From Viola odorata (Eukaryota > Streptophyta > Magnoliopsida > Malpighiales > Violaceae), in NCBI GenBank assembly GCA_963691705.1, contig OY829545.1, positions 27,949,475-28,013,474 on the forward strand: a stretch of DNA of 64,000 nt. Direction: 5' to 3'. The position numbers and the translations under genes were made by a program. Shown piece after piece: positions 11,103 through 20,643 of the stretch (its first letter is position 1; each line of letters starts with the position of its first letter). Under the pieces are notes generated by a model that did not search any database, was not told the DNA's origin, and saw only the letters and a list, made by a program, of their open reading frames with translations.

Positions 11103-11573
11103 ATGTCAGAAAGCTCTGCATCTTCATTACGCACATGGAGGAGGAATACTCAATTCGGAGATGTGAACTATGAAGGACCAACGAGGTTTTGCGAGTGCGG
11201 ATTCAAGGCTCCAATGTGGGTTTGTTGGAAGGAGGAAAATATAGGGAGACGATTTTACTCTTGTCGAAAACACAAATGTAAGTTTTTTAATTGGCATGAT
11301 AGTGAGCGATTGTCAAATAGGGCTAGGGAGGTTGTCCATATGCTTTTAGACAGTGAAGAAAATCTTAAAGGAGAAGTTAGATGTTTGAATAAAAAATTAG
11401 ATCATTTGCAGAATGCACACATGGAAACTGTAACTGAGGTTGCCTGTTTGCGATATGAAATAGATAGGGAACGATTGAAGAAGTCTGGTGCTTTTATGAA
11501 GGGTGTAAAAGTAGGTTTTGGTATGTTTGTCGTCATAGGTATAGCCTGTGTAATTTTAAGCCAATTGTTTTGA
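11103..11573 (+). CDS. GRF-type zinc-finger protein with C-terminal membrane anchor
   Basis: This encodes 156 residues. The start is the ATG just after a likely acceptor (tttgcag|gtccgATG); earlier in-frame codons are probably intron. A GRF zinc finger lies at residues 30-64: C30-x-C32-G, C41, G-R at 48-49, C54, C59 and the closing FFNW. GRF fingers bind single-stranded nucleic acid in other proteins. Residues 78-125 look like a coiled coil, and about 130-152 form a hydrophobic segment followed directly by the C-terminus, suggesting a tail-anchored protein. Plants have many small GRF/coiled-coil/tail-anchor proteins (the At4g04775-like type, from memory), whose role is unknown. It sits inside the MULE on the strand opposite to the transposase. 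Either it is a captured host gene or an accessory gene of this MULE lineage. The frame is intact although the transposase beside it is broken. Confidence 0.8.
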   Translation: MSESSASSLRTWRRNTQFGDVNYEGPTRFCECGFKAPMWVCWKEENIGRRFYSCRKHKCKFFNWHDSERLSNRAREVVHMLLDSEENLKGEVRCLNKKLDHLQNAHMETVTEVACLRYEIDRERLKKSGAFMKGVKVGFGMFVVIGIACVILSQLF

Positions 11574-12129
11574 TGGTATGCAAGTGATTACAACCGTTGG
11601 AATATTGTAATGTAATTGTATTGGTATTGTTTATGGTTTGTTTATGATGTAATATAGCCTAAATATTCTCAATAATTTGGATCTTTCTCAACGGCTAATC
11701 CTGAGTTGTATCCTGATCAGGAATAGCAATGAATCTTGCACAGGATGTTGTCAAGAATTCGCTTCTTGATGTGAAACCTTAAGAAATTCTCAAAATAGAT
11801 AAGAAATTTACAGCAAAGTATAGAGGTTCCAAACACTAAGTGAATATCTTTGGCAAAAACAAGAGTTGATATACAGGTCACAATATTCAACTGCAAATTC
11901 ATAAGTTCTCTAATCCATTAAAGAATCAAGCTGAATATTCATTACTCTCAAAACAATTACATTCTATCACCGATCCTAATAGCTTGCCTGTTAGCCTTCT
12001 CAACGATAAGTGTGGTAAACTTCTCAAATCTGACATGTAAAAGGTGTCACCAACCTGAAATGAACAGCAACCAATAATAAATGTGGTTTCAAAGCTCAGA
12101 AATTAGGTAAAAATAATTGACAAACATAA

Positions 12130-14701
12130 ATTACCGTTTGGATTCTGACTGTCCGTGAAGTAGTACTCCGGCAGACCTTCATTATAATTATCATTCACCT
12201 GCAAATTCCAGTTTATAAAATTTTAGTTGCAAGTCTACAACAAATAGAACAAAAAATCCCAACGAAAAAAAACAAATATTCATACCAAACTCTCTTGAGT
12301 TCCAAATTGATTCACACTTGATGGTTCAGATTGATCTTTCTTGCTTTTTCTCGCTTGAGCACTCTATTTGAAAAATATTATTGAGAAATTAAACATCATA
12401 TACAAATATCACAATAATTATTGAAGAAATAAATTTAAAACAACCTTTGATACATTTTGTTTTCATCTTTTGTTCTACTGTTGAGACTTTTCTTTTAGAT
12501 GGAGGACGCCCTTTCGTTCGCACTTTCAAGGGACTGGAAAAATGTTGACATCCTTCTGTCATGATCGTTGCAGAGTCTTCAGCAGACTAGTTGTTACAAT
12601 TACTTGAACTACCGATTGAGAGTTTTGAAGTTGTATCATTTAAGCATCTCATTAAAATATCATAATTCTGTACAGACGTTGCTCCAATCTCCACATTCTT
12701 TGACCATTGTGAGTTTAAATTATTGTATCTCACTCTATATTCATCATCTATGTTGTCTTCATAACAATTCTTCGCATATGTATGTCTTCGTCGAACATCC
12801 TTCCTCCAGCGATGCAAGATATATTGAGATGGGACATAAGTTATATTTTCCTGAATAAACACCTTCATAATGTCTGCATATAATTCCTTTGAACTCAAAC
12901 AAACGGCATTGACACTTAAATTCAAGATTTGCAGCATCATAGCAAACAACATAGTTAATATATCTTCTTAATGCACCGTCTTTGCTTCTCAAAATGTCAG
13001 TTATTTGAAATGTCAAAACTGATTCGTACCTGTCAAATAAGGTGAAATTTTTGTAACAATTTTTGTAACAATTTTATCAAACGACATAGCAAGCATACAT
13101 TTTTGTAACAATTTTATCAAAGCAATAATTGTACAATAGAAATTTATGCGTACCTATCAAGAAAGACAAGATTGCAGAAAACCAAACCCCGCAACTCATC
13201 CTGAAATAACCGAAACAATTCATTTGTGTAGGCATCTTGAAGTTGTACTTCAAAGTTAAAACTAGTTATCATAGGAATACGGGAATTGAACGAAGCAAAA
13301 TCAGCTTTGTTTTCTTTCTCGATCTTACTCTTCAATGCATTATCATACTGCTCAACAAACTCCTTTAAAGACGTCTTCGGGCCAACATACCTATCAAAAA
13401 ATGCATTTATACTCTCACTTCTTTGGGTTGTAGACATTCCAGCCCAAAAAATTCCTTTTACAAATGCTAGAACCCAACGATGACGATCTTCATACAAGCC
13501 ACTTAACCATGTGTTTTCTTTGAGATCAAAATCATTAATCATTGTACCCCAAATCTCCTCAAATTCTTGAACCTCAATGGACTCATACATAACTCTTTTC
13601 AGAACTTTCTTAATTTGTTTATAATCATGCCGTGATCCAAGCTTCTCAGGCAACTTCTTCATAATGTGCCACAGACAAAGACGATGGTGAGCATTAGGAA
13701 ACACAGATTTGACAGCTTTTTGTATGGACCTGCATTGGTCAGTAATGATTGCATTCGTAGCCTTTGACATGCACAACAACCAAGCTTTGAACAACCAAAT
13801 GTATGTATTTGCTTCTTCATTTGAGAGTAAACCACAACCAAATAGTATAGTCTGCCCATGATGATTAACACCAACAAAAGGTGCAAAAGACATGTCATAT
13901 CTATTAGTTAAGTAAGTTGTATCAAACGATATGACATCACCAAAAGCTTCATAAGCTGCTATAGATCGTGCATCTGCCCAAAATACATTTCTTAATCGAC
14001 TGTCATCATCTATATCAAACAGATAAAAAAAATTAGGATTCCTCTTTTGCATGCATGCAAAATACATGTTAAGTGATGCTGCATCACCAACTCCAAGCCT
14101 GATTTGTCTCTGTTTAAGAATATGGTTTCTACAATCTTTCTCTGTAAAAGTCAAGTTCTTATACCCCCCCTACTTCTACAGCCAACGAATGGAAACTATT
14201 ACTCACACGTATGCCTGCTTGATCATTTATTTCAAGCCTTCTCTTCACATACGGATCCATATTTTTATTACACTTGAAAAAATGTGCTTTTGTGGGACTC
14301 AACGCATGATTATGCTCAAGATTAACTAGAGAAATAATGCACTCTCCTTCATTAATAATAACATTGATTTTAGCTTTACAATTAGTTTTTTTTTATGGCC
14401 TTGGATTAAAAGCATTTTTTGCTATGGTTTTCCATGTACCTGCTCTACTACACTCAACCGAAAAATACTTCAAATTTCCATTATCATCATTCCTACCGCT
14501 TCTTCTTCTAATACCGAATCCCAGTTCACGAGCATACTCAAGATAAAAATTATAGACTTCTTCTTCTGATATGAAGGTCATACCTGCCTTCGAAATCAAT
14601 TTATCATTAGGTTCCGGCAATGTAGGACTAATGTCCCGAAAATCATTTTGAGTCTCATCACTCTGAGGCAAAGACTCCATTAACTCCGTAAAGAATACTG
14701 A
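12130..14701 (-). pseudogene. FAR1/FHY3-type MULE transposase, decayed
   Basis: Transposase of the surrounding element, read right to left. A FAR1 DNA-binding domain is encoded at about 14600-14200 (..YNFYLEYARELGFGIRRRS..). The MULE DDE catalytic domain lies at 14154-13144, with the first Asp in SFDTTY and the second in TDQC. A SWIM zinc finger lies at about 12940-12870 (FKCQC..ICRH). C-terminal exons reach about 12130 and include the RTKGRPPSKRK motif common in FAR1 proteins. The likely start is the Met at 14680, after an acceptor near 14702. The frame is broken near 14390 (at a run of A/T), near 14165 (at a run of C/G) and near 12870, just after the SWIM histidine. Introns could explain at most some of these, so the protein is probably non-functional. 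FAR1 and FHY3 are domesticated relatives, but TIRs on both sides show this copy is a transposon gene. Confidence 0.8.
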
Positions 14702-15060
14702 AAAAAAAATATAAATAAAAATGTTAGGAGACAATGGGCTCAAGTTTATATCAACAACAGCATGTTTATATCATCAGTTTTAATCAACACAATATATCTC
14801 TACTTTTTTTACAATATCTAATGCATTCACTCTATACTAGAACCATCAGTATTAAAAAATATAGTGTTCGTAGCAGGTAATTCCTCTCATGCCTTCTGTT
14901 TTAACTTCATCGCATATTTGTTAAACGAGTGCTATAACTTGATTGATAAAAATTCTCTGGTACACTAAAAAGCTTAAATATATAATTCATACAAAGTTAA
15001 AAGCAAACAAAATTTTAGTACACTAATGCTGAATAAAATTCTTAGATCCACCAAGCATCA

Positions 15061-15695
15061 CAAAGTTAAACATTGCTCGTAATGCCCTACTTTTCACTTA
15101 GCAGCACAAACATTTATCAATTTTTTCACCCAGGCCAAAATTAGCATCAATCCCTAAAGTCCCCTGGACACTTCTGAGCCACAAAGCAAATGAATCACAA
15201 AAGCAAAATTTCCCGTAATGCAATCAATTGGACATTGCCAAACTAACAGAATAGTGACAGCAAGCACCTCAAATGTAGTGATGCAATGCATAATATTGAT
15301 GCACTGAGGAGGAAAAGGATTAAATGGTTAATAGAAAAAAGGAAATGGAATTAGATGCTCACTGCTGCTAGGGGTAAATTACCACTGTTGAGAACAAATC
15401 CGACGCTATAAACTAAATAAATAATGCAATAACATATCACCTGAGATAGATCCTGTTATGTGCTAGGCTTCTTCCACAAGCTAAAGAAATCTGGTGCGGT
15501 GAGGGCGTGGCGATGGCGAATCTGGTGCGGTGAGACGACGCAGCACCGAGAGCGTGAGAACCTCTCTATTAAAATCTTTGATAATTTTGTATCTTCGCTT
15601 ATTTTTATTTTTAAGAGTTAATGGCAGTTTTGTAATATTAACTTAACCCTTGCCACGTCAGTCGACAAGGGAATTCGGCAGAAATAGCATTTCTC
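15061..15695 (-). repeat. Right TIR of the MULE
   Basis: Reverse complement of the left TIR at 9269-9909, ending ..GCATTTCTC at 15695. The transposase reads away from this TIR, so its promoter is probably here. Confidence 0.88.
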
Positions 15696-15952
15696 TATAT
15701 ATATTAAAAAAAAATCAAAAATTTTGGGGGCCACAACCCCAGTCTCTCTTAACATCAGCCATTGATTTATGACGAAATGGTTGATGTCATTAGATTTTAC
15801 AAAATTATTTGTAGCTTTCTTGCATGACAATTTTACAAGAAATGGTGAAAATTCTTCATGTCACAAACCAGCATGAAATGTTAAAAACCAAATTCAAAAT
15901 TCAAAAAGAATACGTAACGTAAGTCTCCTCTCTCTTTCTCTCTTTATATACA

Positions 15953-16202
15953 CTCCCTCCGTCTTCTAATAAGTGTCACTTCCTACAGATTCTCACTGTT
16001 CATAATAATTATCATTTTACCTTTTCAGTCCCATATTTTTTTGCCTTTTCGGTCTCATATTTTTTTATACTATTGAAAGATGGGTTGACTAGTTATTGAA
16101 CAAAAAATCAAGGTTCGATTTGAAACAGAAAAGGAAAAAAAAAAAGGAGCATTACATGCTCCCACTGTTTCCAAACGACATGTTTTGGAAGACAGAGGGA
16201 GT
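15953..16202. mobile_element. Stowaway-like MITE, copy 1
   Basis: A 250-bp element starting CTCCCTCCGTCTTC and ending GACAGAGGGAG followed by TA. The CTCCCTCCGT terminus is typical of Tc1/mariner-type Stowaway MITEs. Near its right end is a small palindrome, TTCCAAACGACATGTTTTGG. The left TA of the target is altered (CA). Confidence 0.75.
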
Positions 16203-16287
16203 ATTAATCAAGTGATGTTTAAGGGCGGTAATTTTATAATATAATATTAGAGTTTTTATGAACAAATGACGAGGAGTTTAAATTATA

Positions 16288-16517
16288 CTCCCTCCGTCTT
16301 CTAATAAGTGTCACTTTTTTACGGATTCTTACTATTCATAATAATTGTCATTTTACCTTTTCGGTCCCACATTTTTTTGCCTTTTCGATTTCATATTTTT
16401 TTGTACAGTTATTGAAAAAAAACTAAGGTTCGATTTGAAAAGAAAAAGAAAAAAAAAGGAGCATTACATGCTCCCTCTGTTTCCAAACGACATGTTTTGG
16501 AAGGAAGACAGAGGGAA
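16288..16517. mobile_element. Stowaway-like MITE, copy 2 of the same family
   Basis: It begins with the same CTCCCTCCGTCTTCTAATAA text as the copy at 15953, preceded by TA, and shares the body and the small palindrome near the right end. The right terminus is slightly changed (GAGGGAACTTA). The two copies lie in the same orientation about 85 bp apart. Confidence 0.72.
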
Positions 16518-16923
16518 CTTAAATATTTTATTAAAGAAATAATTTAACATAGTGGGTTTCTGTGTGACGTTTATTTAAAAGAGTTTATTACAAACTAAAT
16601 AAATGATAAATATTGTATCTTAAAAATGGTTTCTTGACGGATAACTATAAATTTATTTGTACACTTGAGTAAAAAATAATGAAAAACTCTTACCAAAAAT
16701 AAGAATAAGAATAATCGATAATAGCACAAAGATTTTTGTCCCATCACTTTTTAAACTAAAAAATTAATGTCTCATAAGTTTACTCTAATTTTTAGAAGTA
16801 TATTTTTGTATAATTATAATATTCACACATTTTTTTTATTTTTAGATTCAAATTGGCAGGTTCTCGAAAGAAGATAAATTTTTTTTCACAAATTTTAACA
16901 CAGCTACGTAACTAAAAGTTCAC

Positions 16924-16927
<4 letters not shown>

Positions 16928-16995
<68 letters not shown>
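16928..16995. repeat. (TA)n microsatellite
   Basis: About 34 uninterrupted TA dinucleotides. The Ile/Tyr frame across it is not a gene. Confidence 0.95.
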
Positions 16996-17000
<5 letters not shown>

Positions 17001-17097
17001 ATTATTAAAGTCAGTGCGTGAGAATGCATCTCTTTTGGATCATTTGGTGAAGATGCAAATTGCAAACTGTTGTTGATTCCAAACATTATTATTATTA

Positions 17098-18044
17098 GGA
17101 GTAATAACTTTTTAGCTCATTTATTAGCCGCGAAAAACAGAAATTTACGCGGGTCGATTTCCGGTTCGCTATGGGCAATTCTGCTGCATGGATTCGCTTA
17201 GGTTTCTTGGCAATTGGTGCTGCGATTGCGGGGAGTAAGGTTTACCCTCACATTTGAGAGCTGCGCGGCACAGAAAATCCAATTGATGATCCAACCGGCG
17301 CTAGTAGAGCTGCGGCACAACAGCAACAGGACCCACAAGTTTAATTAGACAGAGAAGAAGAAGAAGAAGAAGGAGGAGGAGGAGGAGGAGAAGCACAGTT
17401 ACAGTCACAGTCACACTGAGCAGCTAGGTGTACACACCGTTTAGCATTGCAGAGTTGTGTTTTTTTGGATTCTGGGATTGTTTGCTATTATTTGTATTAA
17501 ATTATGAATAATAATTATGAGATGTAATTGTAGTTGTTGTCTGTTGAGGAAATTTGAATTTCCTTTTTCAAATATAGCAATTAAGACTTGATTCGTCACT
17601 TTGGGGCCAAGATGCCAAAAAAAACCAGGTGCTGGGTAGTGCAGTGGTGGCGATGGGGGACGGAGGACGAGATGATGTTTGATGGTTGAGATAAAGAAAA
17701 ATGTGAGTTTTTTTTTTCTTTTGATTTTGTTGGGAGAAAATTAAAATCTTTTTATATATTTTTAAAAATATTTTCCATATTTTTCTCTAATTATTTTTTC
17801 TTTTTCTCAATTTTCTTTTTAATTTTTCAATAATTTCAATTTTTTAATGATTTTTTTATGTAATCTCCAATACCAAGTCAAACAATTTTTTTTTATGTAA
17901 CCTGCAATAGTAGGTTAAATAATAAGTTTCTTTTAGATTTAACGGCTAAGTTTAATGGAATGGAGCAACTTTCTTGAAAAATGTAGTCCAAAAGAGGTTT
18001 TTGTTTTTCGCGGTTAATACAAGAGTTTTTTAAACTATTACCCC
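17098..18044. mobile_element. Non-autonomous TIR element with TTA target duplication
   Basis: The left end GGAGTAATAACTTTTTAGCT and the reverse complement of the right end GGGGTAATAGTTTAAAAAAC are similar, and both continue into ATTA(A/G)CCGCGAAAAACA, giving imperfect TIRs of about 55 bp. Both sides are flanked by TTA. A 3-bp T-W-A duplication is typical of PIF/Harbinger elements. The flanks are ATT repeats, so the TSD alone is weak evidence, and the TIR match is the stronger argument. A small gene-like frame lies just inside the left end. Confidence 0.55.
17171..17342 (+). pseudogene. Small hydrophobic protein, interrupted by one TGA
   Basis: From an ATG at 17171 the frame reads 28 codons (MGNSAAWIRLGFLAIGAAIA..), meets TGA at 17255, then continues open for 28 codons (ELRGTENPIDDPTGASRAAA..) to TAA. 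Both halves look protein-like: a hydrophobic segment at about residues 8-21, then a charged tail. TGA here is one transition from CGA (Arg), which fits deamination of a methylated CpG. I recognise no family. A purine triplet repeat (GAA then GGA) follows at once, like a 3' UTR. It lies inside a 947-bp TIR element and may be a captured host gene. Confidence 0.4.
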
Positions 18045-18140
18045 TTATTATTATTATTATAAATAGAATAATATTCCTTTTGATTTTTATTAATTGACTT
18101 TCTGAAATAATAGATAAACTTAAAATAATAATTTTTAGAA

Positions 18141-18429
18141 CACGTTTTCTTGACTGTAGTTTTTAATTTACCCATTTTTATAGTATAATTACAATAATAC
18201 CATTATACTAAATTAATTGGTTGGGTAAAAAGATTAAAATAGAAGGCAGAAGTCGTAATTATAACTCAAAACGAAAGTTAATTTGGATTACATTTTCAGT
18301 AAAAAAATGACAGTTATTAAAAATCAGTGAGAATAGTATAATAGTAGATATAGTTAGATTCCATTTGGATCCCGGAAGAAGATTCACAGCTATATTCTAA
18401 AATATGTTTGGTGATGTATGGAAAAGGGA
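18141..18429 (+). repeat. Tandem duplication, copy 1 (empty site)
   Basis: About 289 bp from 'cacgttttcttgactgtag' to 'gatgtatggaaaaggga', repeated at 18436-18965. This copy lacks the MITE and preserves the pre-insertion site: gtataaTAgtagatatag. Confidence 0.9.
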
Positions 18430-18435
18430 TTAGAC

Positions 18436-18965
18436 CACGTTTTCTTGACTGTAGTTTTTAATTTACCCATTTTTATAGTATAATTACAATAATACCATTA
18501 TACCAAATTAATTGGTTGGGTAAAAAAACTAAGATAGAAGACAGAAGTCGTAATTATGACTCAGAACGACAGCTAATTTGGATTACATTTTCAGTAGAAA
18601 AATGACAGTTATTAAAAATCGGTGAGAATAGTATAATACTCCCTCCGTTCCACTTTACCTGTCACTTTACTATTCTAGCACGCATTTTAAAGCGGTCGGA
18701 ATAGCAACTATATGATTTCGAAAAAATCCGTATTTTTTTTTCAACGTACGTGAAGGATTAATATACGTTGACGAAAAATTTCGGAATCTTTCGAGGTCAT
18801 ATAGTTACTATTCCGACCGTTTTACAAAACGATAGGAATATTAACTAGTGACAAGTAATTAGGAACAGAGGGAGTAGTAGATATAGTTAGATTCCATTTG
18901 GATCCCCGGAAGAAGATTCACAGGAGTATATTCTAAAATATGTTTGGTGATGTATGGAAAAGGGA
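18436..18965 (+). repeat. Tandem duplication, copy 2 (carries a MITE)
   Basis: The same sequence as 18141-18429 with a few substitutions, interrupted by the 236-bp MITE at 18639-18874. Without the MITE and its extra TA it is about 292 bp, matching copy 1. Confidence 0.9.
18639..18874. mobile_element. Stowaway-like MITE, 236 bp, TA target
   Basis: It starts CTCCCTCCGTTCCACTTTAC and ends ACAGAGGGAG, with TA on both sides. Its halves are largely inverse copies (CGGTCGGAATAGCAACTATA on the left, its near complement at about 18800-18825 on the right), so it folds into a long hairpin. The adjacent duplicated copy shows the uninterrupted target with a single TA, which proves insertion. Confidence 0.9.
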
Positions 18966-20073
18966 CACAAACGAAAACAAAGATTTCACCAATGCACTTG
19001 ACTTGCTATACACGATAATGGCTTATATTTATAGATACGTAACAAACTCTATATAATTATTAAATCTTCTATTTAAATCTTATTATAATGATCTCATAGT
19101 GTTAAAAAATAATAAAAATAGAAGAATTGGGAAAATTAATATCAGTTTCCATCATTATCTGTCACAAATCAATTCATCAATTTCTCTTTTATTCTTCTTT
19201 TTCATTTCTATTATTATAAGTTCATAACAAAGACAAACAAACAATGAGTAGAGTTTGAAGAATTTGAGGAAAAAATTGATAAGTGTTTGAAGTATTTTGA
19301 ATCAATCGAGATTATCAAATCATATTTTTGGAATTGGAAAAAAAAATCTTTACTGTTTTTTCTTGAATTTGTTAGCGTAATAGAAGACTATAACACGAGG
19401 GCATTTACATCAATATTAAATACACAAATTATTAGAGAAAAAGACTTTGACCACACACACTATCCCCTTGAGGATATTTTTATCATTCAACTATATGTAT
19501 TACTAAATTTATCGCTCAATTACACAATTACTCAGAATGGACACCGCTATACGTTATAATATGTTTCTACGTAATAATACATCATTATTTCTAATATACT
19601 ATATATTAATACTATAATATATTATATATACTACAATATGATATAATTAAAAAAATTATTATATTATCATTTCATATATTATTTATGATAATAATTTGTT
19701 ATTATAGAATACGTTATTAGTATGTTTTATAATTATATAATATATATAATATGATTGTATATTTATGTAATAAATAATATACACAATATATATAATGGCA
19801 TAACATGTTTATTAAAAATCATTTAAAATAGTTGTTTTTATAAATTATATAATAATAGTATTTATAATAATGTATAATAATATAATAGGATATAAATATT
19901 GTAAAATATATTACTAGTACATAATAATATATTAATAATATAATTTGTTGGTACTTTTAGTAAAAAGAAAAAAGAAATGTGATACTCCGATACCATTTAG
20001 ACAAAGAAATTTTTCTTTCCCTAAGAATTATGCATAATGCAACAGGATAATCTTTTATTCCTAGCATTCCCTA
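18966..20073. other. AT-rich intergenic DNA
   Basis: Very AT-rich and full of short ATA/TAT runs, especially 19560-19980. A frame at 19287-19559 has low-complexity content and no recognisable domain. No gene is supported. Confidence 0.5.
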
Positions 20074-20089
20074 GGTAATATAAATTTTT
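20074..20089. repeat. LINE target-site duplication (3' side of element)
   Basis: GGTAATATAAATTTTT, identical to 26325-26340. It borders the element's poly(A) tail, seen on the plus strand as the run of T at 20084-20098. Confidence 0.92.
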
Positions 20090-20295
20090 TTTTTTTTAAT
20101 CAGCAGAAAGTTATATTGAAATGAATTGTCATGAAGAACATGACTGAAGATTACAAGACACTGCTTCAATAGCAGTGCGACAAACGTTCTCAACAACAAA
20201 CGAAGCCCCAAAGAGAAGGGCAAAGGACTGACTCCCTAGCCCACTATTAGACCTGACTCCTCATCAACCTACATCTGAGAAAACCGAGCTTCGAT

Positions 20296-20643
20296 TCACC
20301 GATTGAGTAACCATGCCGAGGATTGAAGGACATCGGACAAACTGTAGGCGAACCCGTTGTCCTTACTTTTCAACCACCAATGCCACAAAGAATAAATCCT
20401 ATTAAGACACCTCGAGTCACTGTACTCCTTTTGTCTGAACACGACTTCGTTGCGTGTCTTCCATATTGTCCAAATAACCGCATAGAATAGGATTTTCCAA
20501 GCACTACCGGTCTGCTTGTTTGTACAAGGTAAATAACTTTCCCACGTTCGCCACATGTCCGAAAGATTTTGAGGCTGGCACCAAACCACCTGAAGCCAAC
20601 GCATGATAAACTCCCAAATACCCGAAGCTACCTCACAACGCAA
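20296..20643 (-). pseudogene. C-terminal part of LINE ORF2, shifted frame
   Basis: The frame CEVASGIWEFIMRWLQVVWC.. to ..SLSDVLQSSAWLLNR is the usual C-terminal part of plant L1 reverse-transcriptase proteins, after the zinc-binding CPMC..H motif. It is one frame away from ORF2, which ends at 20628 after ..VTHLCVVR. A gain of one base or loss of two near 20640 explains this. About 110 residues are therefore cut from the ORF2 product. Confidence 0.8.

Larger units (their letters stand above)
9269..15695. mobile_element. Mutator-like element (MULE) with long TIRs
   Basis: A 6.4-kb element bounded by TIRs of about 640 bp that both start GAGAAATNCTATTTCTGC. The flanks are (c)atatatat on the left and tatatatat on the right, consistent with a 9-bp Mutator TSD with one mismatch, though the AT repeat makes this ambiguous. 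Inside are a decayed FAR1-type transposase (minus strand) and an intact GRF zinc-finger gene (plus strand). The TIR match is nearly complete over its length, so the insertion is not ancient. Confidence 0.9.

Noticed and set aside
12568..12858. Plus-strand frame opposite the transposase
   Set aside because: Antisense shadow of the conserved FAR1 C-terminal coding sequence.
19287..19559. 90-codon plus-strand frame
   Set aside because: AT-rich, no domain, no splice or codon-use support.
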